Assembly (NCBI GenBank): GCA_033725935.1
Contig: MU867066.1
Coordinates: forward strand, 124,001-188,000
Direction of reading: 5' to 3'
Source: Cladorrhinum sp. PSN259
Lineage: Eukaryota > Ascomycota > Sordariomycetes > Sordariales > Podosporaceae
Length of the DNA: 64,000 nucleotides
Shown: positions 22,532-33,789 of the stretch, in pieces
Position numbering within the stretch: the stretch's first letter is position 1
Layout: each line of letters begins with the position of its first letter
Notes under the pieces: generated by a model
The model's database searches: none
What the model saw: only the letters and a program-made list of their open reading frames with translations
What the model was told of the DNA's origin: nothing
Translations under genes and position numbers: made by a program

Positions 22532-22864
22532 TAGTCGTGTAGTTCTACTTTACCCTAGCTTACCCGCCTCGCCTAGGTAATGGTGCGCTTGAACATGAAC
22601 CTGCAACAACCGGAGGGAACTAGGAAGTGAAACAACGCGTCCGTAGACGAGGCAGTGCCGTATAACTCTTATCGAGTCCCGACAGAGGTTGAGAGGAATC
22701 AGAACGGGGAAGAGCATTTACATAATGTAAGCCCAGATAAGAAGAAAGAAAGAGATTCCAGCACGGGTGACTAGGTACATGTAACCAAAAGAAGAACTCA
22801 ACATAAAACTATTCATTTATATCCAGTACGTAGAGGTGCAAAATTCCAGGACACTTGCTTCAAA
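22532..22864. other. Convergent 3' flanks of two orphan genes
   Basis: Nothing recognised. Confidence 0.35.
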
Positions 22865-23295
22865 TTAGCTCTTGGCTAGATCCGAGTCTTGCTCATCTTG
22901 CCAACCAAGTACTCTACTCCACTGAAAGTAAGGGCGAAATGCGTGCGTGCTCGCTCTGAACATCATCATAACAACTCGTCAGCACACCACTGCACGCCTT
23001 CTGGATAGCAGTCTTACTCATGTAGGTAGATACTCACGTCAGTCAACTTGCGCGGAGCCGTAACCCACCACATGCCAGGGCGCCTCTCTATGGTAAAGTC
23101 TCCATCGGGAAAGATTTCCGTCAAGATGCGGACCAGCTCGTCCTTTGTGGCGTGAGAAGTCCTCAGTATCTGCTTTGGGACTCTATCTTCGTCCGGTACA
23201 CGACGATCGATGGCGCGCATGCGTTCGGCGGCCTCGGTGTTGATAAGCACAATTGGTTCAGGGGTTTGGTCTCTTTTGTTCGGAAAGAAGCACAT
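22865..23295 (-). CDS. Small hypothetical protein, about 104 aa
   Basis: Exon 1 is 23295-23038 and exon 2 is 22921-22865. The donor GTGAGT follows KLTD; the TTTCAG acceptor at 22922-22927 yields the ending WSRVLGWQDEQDSDLAKS. A closer acceptor (TTCAG, reading SEHARISPLLSVE) is an alternative. The sequence is charged and soluble (MCFFPNKRDQ at the start, then DELVRILTEIFPDGDFTIERRPGMWWV in one compact stretch), compatible with a small alpha/beta fold. No family recognised. The ATG is the first in the frame and the codon pattern is protein-like. Confidence 0.5.
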
Positions 23296-24197
23296 TGTTG
23301 AAGGATGATTGTATTTGCAGGGTGAAAAAGAAAACTTTAAAGTTCCGGTGAGTAGTCGGTTCAGCTGCCCGAGATGTGTAAGTTACTTTGTTCAAAATGG
23401 ACACTCACGGTCTTGTTTGTTATAAACTACAAGTTTTCAAAAGTCCACGTCGGTGTCACTGACAGCACAGTCACCGATGTAACTGCTGCCCCAAAGGACC
23501 GGATGACGGTGTTCAGGTTGGTACTACATCACCAAGATTTCATTGGGGACAAGTTCTCGTACTCATGTAGCATGTGTCTCAGGTGATTTAATTGCGGTTC
23601 TGCAAGGACTTTCTTTTTTTAGAGTTGGTGATAGCATCTTGGTTGCCCCTGAGTACCGTTTACTTGTACCTTTAAAAAGGGGTTTGTTTATATTCAGTGT
23701 TGTGGAGCCAGGTGGAATCAGGGGTAATGGGCTCCACAATAGCTCGACGGTAAATATTCACCCAACTCAGCTCAAAAGTACCAATAGTGATCTCTGCTTT
23801 CAGGATTTCCGATAGTCATTGCTGACGTCAGTAGACCATTGCTAAGAAGTTTTCTGCCGGTGCCCCTCATGCAATGCAACCAATATTTGCGGGTGACCCA
23901 AACTCCTCTGACCCAAGCCGCTTATATTTATATCTGCCGATACGAAGTAGCGAATCGGGAGGGGAACTTGTTTTGTAATCATTGCTAACATAGAGAGCAT
24001 TGGGGACGTCTTGGCAACCGTGCTTGTAAATGGTGTGATCCTCGCGGTCTTTACCTTTATGAGCGGTGGTGCTCCGCTGACAGCCGTGAGCTTCCAGCTT
24101 CTTCCGGACTTATATTATACCATGTAATCTTCTCACTTTTCATCCCTAATCTCGTCAACACTCAATCTAAACCAAAATCACATCATCTTTATTCCAA
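23296..24197. other. Divergent intergenic region
   Basis: 0.9 kb between the small hypothetical (minus) and the amidohydrolase (plus). Short open frames at 23374-23815 show no motif. Presumed promoters only. Confidence 0.4.
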
Positions 24198-26088
24198 ATG
24201 CGACTCTTCTACCATAAACCTCTATGGGGTCTCGTTCCTCTCCTCATCTCTTCAGTCCTCAGCACTCCAACTCCTCAACAAACCACCGAAACAAACGGTA
24301 CACTCTTCCTGCCCTCCCTCTTCCCTTCCAATCCCAGCGGCATTCCCACCTCAGAATCCTTCTCAACCGACGGAACCCTTCAAGGCTCCCTAATACTGCA
24401 CAACGGGCGCATCCACACCCTCTCGCCTTCAAACCCCGTCATCTCCGTCCTCGCCATCAAATCAGGCAGAGTAGTCTACACGGGGACCTCCCTCCCGGCC
24501 GCCACCAGCCTCTTTTCCACCCCTCCCAAAACAATCGACCTCCACCAGCGAACCGCAATCCCCGGTTTGATCGACTCGCACAACCACGTGGTCCTCCTAG
24601 GTAACAGACCGGGCTATCACACACCGCTGGAATACGCATCTAGTATTCCCGACGTTCAACGAATTGTGCGCGAGAGGATCAGGAATGATGGTGTTCCGGA
24701 GGGCAAGTGGGTGACTACCATTGGCGGGTTCAGTCCGAACCAGTTGGCACCAGGATTACGACTGCCGACGCTGGAAGAATTGGACGATGCAGCACCCGAT
24801 CATCCCGTTTTCATCTCCACGAGCTTTTCTGGACCTGCGACCGCAAACACCAGGGGCAAAGAGATATTGACGAGTTTAGACTGGGAGTACGGCCCAGTCA
24901 ATGTTGCCGAGAACGGAAGCATATCCTCTGGTTTAGAAAATGGGAAAGCGCTATTGTGGTTGCGGCGACAACTTACCCTCGAGGATCGGAAACGAAGCGT
25001 GAGGGATGCAATGGCTTATGCTGCTAGTGTGGGAGTTACGACGCATGTAAGTTTCTCACTTTTTTTTTTTTTTTTGGAGATTAAGATTATCATCAAGATC
25101 AGTATGTGCCATGTTTAATATTTAAATGTACTAACATGAAGTGTGTGTGTGTGTGTACCAGCTTGACCAAGGCGCCTTCACGGCCACGAATACGCCCGCC
25201 GACCTCGCTGCCTCCGAAGATCTCTTCACCTTCCACAAACCCTGGTTGTCCGTCTATACCGAGCACAAGGGAATCATCCGCCTCCGCCTCAACTTTTTGC
25301 ACGAGGATAATTCAACCTCAAATCCAACCCTCGCGCAACGTCTTCTGAACACCTTTCCCTTCTTTGGAAACGACATGGTGCGCACGGGAGCCGTAGGTGA
25401 ATTCCACGTCAGCACAGCCGACTACGCAGGAGGTCCCAGCTTTGATGCCGGAGCGCTCAAAATCGCACAAGCTGGCTGGAGACTTGAAGTCCACTCCTTG
25501 ACCGACACGGACTACAAATCCCAAATCCAGTCGTTCGAGAAAATAAACGCCCAAGTGCCAATCACTAACCTCAGATGGGTGGTTGCGCATGTACCCAGGA
25601 TAACAGACGAGTATTTGGCAAGACTGAAAGCCTTGGGAGGAGGTGTGAATCTCTCCGGATGGCAGTACCTCGCAGGAACGGGCAATGCGAGCAATCCTGC
25701 GGGTCCACCGTGGAAATTGATCGTAGAGAGCGGTATTCCGGCCGGTTTTGGTGCCGACGGCGCAAACATAGCACCGCTGAGTCCATGGCCACACATTTAT
25801 TATGCTGTTACGGGGAAGAATGCCAAAGGAGAGTTGATTAATCCTGGCCAGACTTTAAGTCGACAAAAGGCCCTGGAGCTGTATACTCGGGATAATACGT
25901 GGTTTCTGGGCGGACCGGATGAGACGAGTCTTGGAATCTTGGAGAAGGGAAGATTAGGCGACCTTGTCGTGTTAAGTGAGGATTATTTTACCGTGCCCGA
26001 GGAGAGATTGAAGAAGCTGACAAGTGTCTTGACCGTCGTGGGAGGAGTCGTGGTTCATGAGTCTGGGCGACTGAAGAGCTTGGGATAA
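24198..26088 (+). CDS. Secreted metal-dependent amidohydrolase (YtcJ-like), 591 aa
   Basis: Two exons, 24198-25046 and 25162-26088, joined at VGVTTH-LDQGAF. The signal peptide is residues 1-22 (hydrophobic LVPLLISSVLS, then TPTP). An amidohydrolase_3 layout follows: LILHNGRIHTL beta-sandwich strand, the metal-binding HxH in PGLIDSHNHV (about residue 128), His residues in LEVHSLTDTD and VVAHVPRI, an Asp-containing PAGFGADGANIAPLSPW, and the closing beta-strands GRLGDLVVLSEDYF. Proteins like this hydrolyse amide or ester bonds in small molecules with one or two metal ions; the natural substrate is unknown. Export suggests action outside the cell. The intron carries a poly-T run (near 25058-25074) and a short (GT)n run just before its acceptor. 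Confidence 0.8.
25139..25156. repeat. (GT)n microsatellite in an intron
   Basis: About nine GT units within the amidohydrolase intron, ending a few bases before the acceptor at 25161. Confidence 0.7.
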
Positions 26089-26244
26089 TTATATATGAGC
26101 AGCTGTCTGTCTATAGACTCCTCTACCTATACTCGTTGCTCTCGTTTATCCGAATAGGTACATTACAGAAGAAGCGTGAAGTTGTCGTCCACCTTTGTGC
26201 TGACAGTTTCAATACGTACCGAAATCGAAGAATACCCAACCTCT

Positions 26245-28356
26245 TCACACACGCTGCTCGCCTTCTACAATAGCAACAGCCTGTTTCTCCGGGTCATCGG
26301 TTATCTTCTTCACACTCCTCCAGCCCATTCCCCAGGCAAACAAGAAAGACCCGGCACCCGCGCCAGTGGTCATGTAAAAGATTCTGTTGATCGCCTTGCA
26401 GATGGCAGCCAGTTCCCCGTGTGGCCGGATGTGGGCTGCGGATTCAGGGTGTAAGGGATCTGCAATCACTCCGCCGCCAGAAATCATGTCTTCGGGATCG
26501 ATATCCGGCGCGTATACGGGGATGTACTTTCGAAGACCGTCAATGAAGATGCTCTGGCCAATGGACAAGAATACCGCGGCGCCCATAGTGTGTCCGAACA
26601 TGATAATTGCTGTCCCTACGGCGAGGTCCTCTGCTGGTAGAAAGCTTTGAAGCGCAATGATGGGCTAGTTGCAAGGAGCATCAGTGAACGTTCTGTGAAA
26701 CTGAAGAAGCAAGGAGTGGCACTTACAATTTGCATTCCCAACCCTCTGCCCATGCCAAGAATTGCCTGATACCCAATCCACTTGGACAAGCTGGTGTCAG
26801 GGCCATACGTCGAGATCAGGCCGCATCCAACCGTTAGGAGCATCCCGGCTCCTACACTCCACGGGAGATAGTACCCTAACTTGGAGACTAGCAACCCCGA
26901 TATGACACCTCCCAATAGCTGGCCGATGATGTTGGGCATGAGGTACATTCCGCTTTCGATGGGCCCAGATTGCTTGACGGCCTGAAAGTAAACGGGAAGG
27001 AAGTATGTCGTACAAAAGCTGGTTGCGACTGAAAACATCATTACCAAACAGCTGCACCACACAATTCGCCTTTTGAGGATATCAAGGGGCAAGAGTGCGT
27101 TATGGCCTTTGCGCGACTCGGCAGCAAGGAAGAGCACGAGGAAAGCAGCTGCTCCAACGAACAAGTTGATGACGCCCGCGCTGTCCCAGGCAAAATCGTT
27201 GCCGCCGTAATGCAGTGCCAAAAGAAAAAAAGCACCTGCCGGTGCGAGAAGTAGGAATCCAACAAGGTCCATCTTATGAGCAACGAAGTTGACGAGTGTT
27301 GGTCGTTGAGGCTTGTTGCATTGCCTCGGTATCGCAATGAAGATCATGGGAATCAGGGCGGCTACACCAACAGGGACATTAAGAAGGAAACCTGAGCCCA
27401 CCGTTAGCTGTCGATCTGCAGAAAAGCATCTTGAACCACCTACACTATCTCCACTCCGCTTTCTCTGTCAGAATCCCCCCGAGAAGAGGTCCTAATACCA
27501 GACCAAGTTGCGAGACTGTATCGGTTGTAATAAGAGTCAGCCTAGGCCTGCTTACGGCGCTTTCTAGAGAACAACTATTGCTTACTCCCAAGACCCACGC
27601 CAGCAACTGCAGGGCGTCTCTGCAGTGGAACGGCAGCGGCCAATATAATAGTTGAACCGCCTATGATTCCTGCCGCTCCCAAGCCCGCAATCGCACGGCC
27701 AATGATCAGCATCCGAGATGATAGGGCTGTACCGCAAACAACAGAGCCAATCTCGAACATGGCGACGAAAGCAAGAAAAACAAACTGGTCTTATCAGATG
27801 AAAAGTACATACGTCAGAGAATAATTTTGCTTACCTTTAACGGGTAGTAGGTGTAGAGTTTTCCGGCAAGCGGCTGCATGCATGCGTTGGCCAACTGGTA
27901 CCCAGAACCGTACCAGCCAATGTCGCGGACGGATCGGAACTCCTTGGTGATGACCGGGATCGCGGTCGAGACAATCGAGGTATCCAACATGGCAAGGAAC
28001 ATGATGACTATGAGGGCAAGCAGAACCGACCAAAGTTGGAAGCCGTGGAGATATTGCTGGTCACGTTGATCCAGAGGCTCGTTCGCCCTCTCGATCACCT
28101 GAGTTTCGCGTGGTAGATCAGGTTTCTTTTCGACGGCTGCGTCGTTACCGGCCGGTTCGTCATGTTTATCCGCGAGGCTCTTCATCTCTGGGTGCTTCAC
28201 CGGGACAAGGGAACAGGCAATGTCGGTTGCAGATATGGGTTCGGTTGTCGATGATGCTGAACTGAACAAGCTCTGGTGGGTATGAACAGAGGCATCTGAA
28301 TAGCGTGATCGAAGTACGATATCTGCTGGCAGTTTGGTGGGGTAGGAGCGACTCAT
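26245..28356 (-). pseudogene. 14-TM MFS efflux transporter gene (DHA2 type) with an in-frame nonsense codon
   Basis: Five exons on the minus strand: 28356-27835, 27784-27586, 27515-27444, 27391-26727 and 26664-26245. The 625-codon frame encodes a drug:H+ antiporter-2 protein: a long cytosolic N-tail, TM1 with LALIVIMFLAMLDTSIVSTA, motif A-like WYGSGYQLANACMQPLAGKLY, motif C-like GLVLGPLLGG, and 14 hydrophobic segments. In fungi such pumps export toxins or xenobiotics at the plasma membrane. One codon breaks it: at 27445-27447 the position that should be Trp (EWR-W-CFLLNVPVG across the next junction) reads TAG. TGG-to-TAG is the change CpA-to-TpA on the other strand gives. All other exons and splice sites look intact, so the loss is recent, or the stop is a sequencing error, or the intron is spliced differently. 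Confidence 0.7.
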
Positions 28357-28660
28357 TGTGGCGGTCGCGCGCAGGTCGCTGAAGAAATTGCATGAAAGAT
28401 CAAAAGTGAGTGACGATGCTGCAGAATATATTGCTTAGGGATGGATTATCGCAGTGGGTTTTGGCCGAAGGCTGCTGAAAGTGATAAGCTCGGGCATTCG
28501 GTTACTCGGGTAATCGGCCGTAAAAGATAAGGAGTGGTTAAGTTTTGGGAAGCGTGGGATATGTGGGGGTGGTTGTCTCGGTGATTGATAGGCACGCGTT
28601 GGAAGGAATTACTTGTGCAGGTCGGGATGTCCAGCATGCGTAAAAAGGAATCAGAAGGCA
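28357..28660. other. 5' flank of the MFS gene
   Basis: Probable promoter; nothing specific recognised. Confidence 0.35.
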
Positions 28661-29120
28661 TCAACGCAAGCCGAATAGGCGCAAACAGGAGTTGAATATA
28701 CAGCCTGAGTATAAGGGAAGCTAAATACGCCTAGAAAGGAGTTAAGAATGTATTTCTACAGTTCGAACAGGCACAGAAAGGAGTTACGCACGTATTAAGA
28801 GATGCTAAATAGGCCTAGAAAGGAATTAAGAATGTAGGAATAGAGTCCGAATAGGCATAGAAAGGAGTTAGGTACGCGTACCTACCTCCTTTTTATGCCA
28901 ATTCAGCTACCATTAATGTGTTGCTAACTTTTTTTTTATACCTATTTGGCTTCTATGAATGTGTTTATAAGTCTTTTTTATGTCAGTACAGCTTCTATTA
29001 ATGTCTTCCTGATTTTTCTTTACACCTGTTCGGCTTCTCATAATGCATTAAGAGAAGTCGAACAGGCGTAAAAAGGAGTTATGTATGTATCAACAGAAGC
29101 TGAACAGGCGTATACACAAG
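28661..29120. repeat. Degenerate minisatellite with fold-back arrangement
   Basis: About eleven diverged copies of a 40-46-bp unit whose core is GCTGAACAGGCGTAAAAAGG followed by AGTTANGTATG. Copies 1-5 (28669 to about 28885) run on the plus strand, copies 6-9 (to about 29050) are inverted, and copies 10-11 (to about 29112) are direct again. The first turn-over is a 12-bp perfect palindrome, GGTACGCGTACC, near 28873. Copies differ at many sites, mostly transitions. A lone inverted unit recurs near 52166. Confidence 0.65.
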
Positions 29121-32053
29121 TGAAATGGGCACAGCACAATGGCGCCGCTGAAGGTGATCGTCACATCGATCGTGCTCATGCTCGCTGCCCTGCTGGGAAG
29201 TCTGCGCGGGGGCGAGCATACGTGCTCATGGATCCATCCCGTACTTTAAGGCATCGACCAGTTCATACACCTCTTTCGCGACCAACGCGTCACCAAACGA
29301 TGTTGGAAGCCGTTACCAATATCGGCAACGACTGAGAATTGGCGCCGGGGAATGTGAAAGAATGTGGAATTGGAGGTCGAGGGCACGGAAATGACAGCTA
29401 GAGCAGAATATTGTGTCGTTTTTTGTATTCGACTGTTTAACCCACATACATCGCATATTTTTGAGCTCCAATAAAGTGGGATGGGACTGTTGCCGTTGTT
29501 CAATACATGCCTTCAAGGTGGGTACCTCATCCGTTGCCCTGTCTCTCAGGGGTATGTAGACAACACATGTTGCGCGATACACCAACGCATGTGTGGCATA
29601 CGGCTTTGGACCACTGATGATATAGATTCCACCTAAAAGCTTATAAGTTGACGAAAGTAAGCACGCTAAACCAAAGACAACCTACGGCGGTGCATCCCCG
29701 CAAGTGGGCAAGATGCGATGCGACTCAAGTGACTTGAAGATGACATTAGGCTATATGCGGAGTACCACTTGGTGGGGGCCGAGGTTGCATCTCTTCGGCT
29801 TGTTCCTTTTGTTGTGGAATAGGCTAATTAGATGGTTGCCATTGTTCTGGAACTTTGGAGACTTGATATTCGTACACGGACATGTCAGTTCACGGATCTA
29901 CTCGGTGAGCTAGCAAGTTGAAGATGTTGGGCGTCAACGGCAATGAGTCGGGCCGTCGATGCAGGCGAACGAATTCACAAGAATAAGGAGGGACGTTTTG
30001 GCTCGGGTCTGCAATTAGACCCGGTTCTTGCAGCCTGGGGGAGGGATGCGGGTTGAGCAGAACGATGCATCTGGCAGGATTAAAAACGCAAAGCAGGCCG
30101 AATAAGAACGGAGCAGCCGAGACCTGATGCCTAGACAGCACAGTGCTTTTGGTTCCAGAAGCAGTTGCTCTCAGATTTTCAAATAGCTAGTTGGTACCTT
30201 GATGAGAAGTGGATGTGCGGCAGCAGTGGTGGAATTTGCCTGCCGAATTGACAAGAGGCTGTGAGCGGTGAAGGAATTTTACTTGATCTTCATCCCGATT
30301 CTGGCAGTATCCGTGTCGTCACAGACCCTGACCAACCCGACCGCTTTGAACAATCGAGACCTTATCTTAGATTGGCATGGGAAAGTGAGAAGATTTCGTC
30401 ATTTTAGAGTTGAAGTTGAAATGTGCCGCTCCGGGCAGTCGTTGATAACGGGGAAGGAACGGCACTTGCCGCCCATCGAGACGGCATCCACCGTTATCAT
30501 GATGAAGCTTGACGTTCGACATGGGAGATAGCGGGTCTGGATGCAGTGCAGTGACGGGAACTCATATCGGGATGTGATATCGCTATCTCCTATTGTTCTG
30601 GCAAGCACGCCAATTCAAGCCTTCATTAGCAGCGACTGTGGAAGATGCTGCAGCGAGGCCGGGAAGGAGCGAACTCGCCCCGCTCTTCCAGGCCGTTGGG
30701 AACCCAAATTTAGGACGATCAGATAAGCTCTTGTGCTGCATCCTTTCAATCTCCGAGACGACTGTTCGAAAATACGTTCCACAGCAATCTGGTCAAAAAG
30801 TAGGCTGTATTTTTTCCATAGTACCATCCCGACGCCATGTATTAGTATACGACAGACGGAATAATCAGCGAAAGCTCAGAAAAAGCTCAGGACAAATCAG
30901 CCACAGCTCACCTAGCTCAGGCCTACGAACGAAAAGGAACTTTCATGTGTCCAGATTCATCGCAGGTTACCAGGCTCTTGCAGTAAGTTAGTGAGGCTCT
31001 TGGACTACACGTAACACCAAGACCTCAACGTTGCATCAGCCCCTATTTACCCGACGGTTGAATCGGCAGTCGCTTCCCTGGACTTTTTTGTCATTTTGCC
31101 GATTGTCACGGAGAGAAAGGAAAAGGCCCACCTACCCGGTTTGGGCCGCAGTGTTTCGACAAGGCTGATGGCCCCTTTTCATTTGTTGAACCGTGGCGTC
31201 GTCAATGCCAAAACCGGGTTTTGCACCCTTGCGGGTACCGGCACACCCATGCTGCACATAAACAACAACAAGAAAGGTTTTCAGGACCACGTCATGAATA
31301 ATTTCTTATACACTAATACGCGCGGCTAAGTTTTTTGTGAAGTTCTAATGGTCACACTCAGCAGGTGGATGCTACATCTTGGCGCAAAGTCCATATTTCC
31401 GAGTCCAAGCACCTGACCGTTCCGATCTTGAATCGGTCTTGATCCGGGGTAGCCAAGGAGCTGGTCAACCTCGGGATTAGCGTCCTCCTCCGCACCCGAA
31501 TCCGTGTCATTTTGCGCCTGCTATGGACTGGGAGCTTTCGAGATTCTTCAGAGAAGATTGAAAGAAGCGGATGGAAATCAGCATTGATATTCCAAAAGAT
31601 CAGACGACCGGGTTCTCAGCATGTTTCGGATTCTCCCTTGGCTCATCCCATCTCCATTCGGTACAAACAGAGTGGCGACAATCTCCTCAGCATGTCAACA
31701 GAGGGTGTTCCTGGTGTGTGCCAAACAAAGGCGGAGCATTATCCACGCTAGTATAGATGGCAGGGGCCAAAATCTGGGGCATGGACCAGGGTGCGTCCGC
31801 CCGACGAGTCCACCAAGGATCGCAATAGAACACCAGAAAAGGGGACTCGGCCGACTGCATCCGAAACTAACCTAAGAATAGCAATGATGAATCCGGTTCC
31901 GTAGCACCAAGTTGGATGATACAGAATGGAGCCGCAAGAGTGGACGGTTCTCGAATTTTTATATAAACATGGACAGAATCCCATGAAATCAGTTTGACTT
32001 TTTTCTTTTTGACTCTCCAGGCCAGTCATCCAGATTCAACCTCAAAGTCCAAA
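29121..32053. other. 2.9-kb gene-poor stretch before the xylanase gene
   Basis: Only short open frames without recognisable content. One at 30268-30531 looks signal-peptide-like but begins with GTG, not ATG. The right part is the xylanase promoter: TATATAAA at 31960-31967, a GGCTAA word (Xyr1/XlnR-type) at 31324-31329, and a CCGGGG word (CreA-type SYGGRG) at 31444-31449. Confidence 0.4.
31960..31967 (+). promoter_or_regulatory. TATA box of the GH11 xylanase gene
   Basis: TATATAAA, 87 nt before the ATG at 32054, at the usual distance for fungal cellulase and xylanase genes. Confidence 0.5.
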
Positions 32054-32981
32054 ATGGTCACCTTCACCTCCATCCTCCTCGCTGCTTCCAGCGCCGTCGG
32101 GGCTTTCGCTGCCCCCGGCGAGCTGCCCGGTCTTCAGAAGCGCCAGACCCTGACCCAGAGCGCAACGGGCACGCACAACGGCTACTACTTCTCGTTCTGG
32201 ACCGATGGTGGCCCGAACGTCCGCTACACCAACGAGGCCGGCGGTCAGTACAGCGCGAGCTGGTCTGGCAATGGTAACTGGGTTGGTGGCAAGGGATGGG
32301 CCACCGGTTCCGCCAGGTATGTTCATTATCGTCTGCAAGGATGCCCCTTTTTGGCTTATGCTAACAACGACCAACAGGACCATCAACTACACCGGCACCT
32401 ACCAGCCCAACGGCAACTCGTACCTTGCCGTCTACGGCTGGACCAGGAACCCCCTCGTCGAGTACTACGTCGTTGAGAACTTTGGCACCTACAACCCATC
32501 CTCGGGCGCCACCAGAATGGGCTCTGTCACCACCGACGGCGGCACCTACGGCATCTTCAAGTCCACTCGCGTCAACCAGCCCTCGATCGACGGCACGGCC
32601 ACCTTTGACCAGTACTGGTCCGTCCGCGAGAGCAAGCGCACCGGCGGCTCCGTCAACATGGCCAACCACTTCAATGCCTGGTCTGCTGCCGGCCTCAGAC
32701 TCGGAACCCACAACTACCAGATTGTCGCTACCGAGGGATACTTTTCCAGCGGTAGCGCGACCATCAATGTCGGTGCCGGTTCCGATAATGGCGGCGGCTC
32801 CAACCCTCAACCTCAGCCTACTACTCAGGTCCCTGTTCCTCAGCCCACCAACGGCGGCGGTTCTACCAACTGCGCTGCCAAGTGGGGCCAATGCGGCGGC
32901 CAGGGCTGGAATGGACCTACTTGCTGCCAGTCTGGCTCTACCTGCAAGTCTTCCAACCAGTGGTACTCTCAGTGCCTGTGA
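32054..32981 (+). CDS. GH11 endo-beta-1,4-xylanase with C-terminal CBM1, 288 aa
   Basis: Two exons, 32054-32316 and 32378-32981, joined at SAR-TINYTG. A signal peptide of about 19 residues ends at AFAAP, and a short propeptide ends at the Lys-Arg in GLQKRQT. The GH11 jelly-roll follows: HNGYYFSFWTDGG, the nucleophile Glu in NPLVEYYVVE and the acid/base Glu in IVATEGYFSSGSA. A Gly/Ser/Pro/Thr linker leads to a complete cellulose-binding CBM1 (KWGQCGGQGWNGPTCC, ending YSQCL). The enzyme cleaves internal xylan bonds outside the cell; the CBM1 targets it to cellulose-rich walls. Possible Xyr1 and CreA sites lie upstream, so induction by xylan and glucose repression are likely but inferred. The ATG is the first in the frame. 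Confidence 0.95.
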
Positions 32982-33789
32982 GCGTGTCGTCGCGGTTGTG
33001 AAGAGACGAGCTGGAAGGAGATGTGTGTCACCATTATAGGCGACAGAACATGAGGAGGAAAAGGGGACGGATATTCATGTATATACTTGGTTTTGGCATG
33101 CATCGTTGTGATAGCATGTAGTACAAATTGAAGCTTTTTTTGCAAGCAATGTGCAAGTTCCAAGTTCCTCCAGATTTGTGTACGTCAATCATAAAGATGA
33201 TATCCAATGGTGGCGTCGAGCTAATAAATTCGCTTCCATCACGCATCCTCGCGGCACAGCGATCCAACGGCCTACCCCATGCACGCTCCCCCGCATTCAA
33301 CCAAGCAGCAACAAGTTCAAATGCCACCTCATCGTGATACCAAATGCGGGTGAGCATGGCCGACCGACGTGCACTAATTGGCCAATGAAATGGATGGCTG
33401 ATGTGCTTCCCGCTACTTGGCTTTTTCTGGGGGGACGGAGAAGCGAATGAAGTATTTCTTTTGGTGAGCGGGCGGGGGTCGGCAGTCAGATTAAATAGGT
33501 GATCGAGATTAAATATCGCCTGCTGTACAGTGTAGACAGTTTCTTAGCTCAGTTGTAAACTTATTGACAGCGGGATAATCGAGCGGTTCTGTCATCGGCG
33601 GCTGCATTGTAACCGGATGTAAAAGAAGCACCGGGCTTTTCCCGAATTTTGGCTCATCCAGGCTTTTTCCTCTTTTGAACTGTTTAAACATCCTTCAATA
33701 CCCCTCCTCCTCCTCACCGCTTGCAAAGTTCTCCAACCTCTTTCCTTTTCCCCAACATCGCAAACTCACCTCTACAAACAACATTCAAA
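32982..33789. other. Intergenic between xylanase and monooxygenase
   Basis: Xylanase 3' flank and promoter of the next gene, including a CT-rich leader at 33690-33780. No gene seen. Confidence 0.4.

Noticed and set aside
28661..29120. CRISPR array
   Set aside because: Units are degenerate, without spacers of fixed length, and change orientation; the genome is eukaryotic.
30268..30531. Possible secreted peptide
   Set aside because: Signal-like start, but the initiator is GTG and no ATG, intron or motif supports it.
32361..32891. 176-codon minus-strand frame
   Set aside because: Antisense of the xylanase; Gly/Val/Ala-rich composition typical of a shadow frame.
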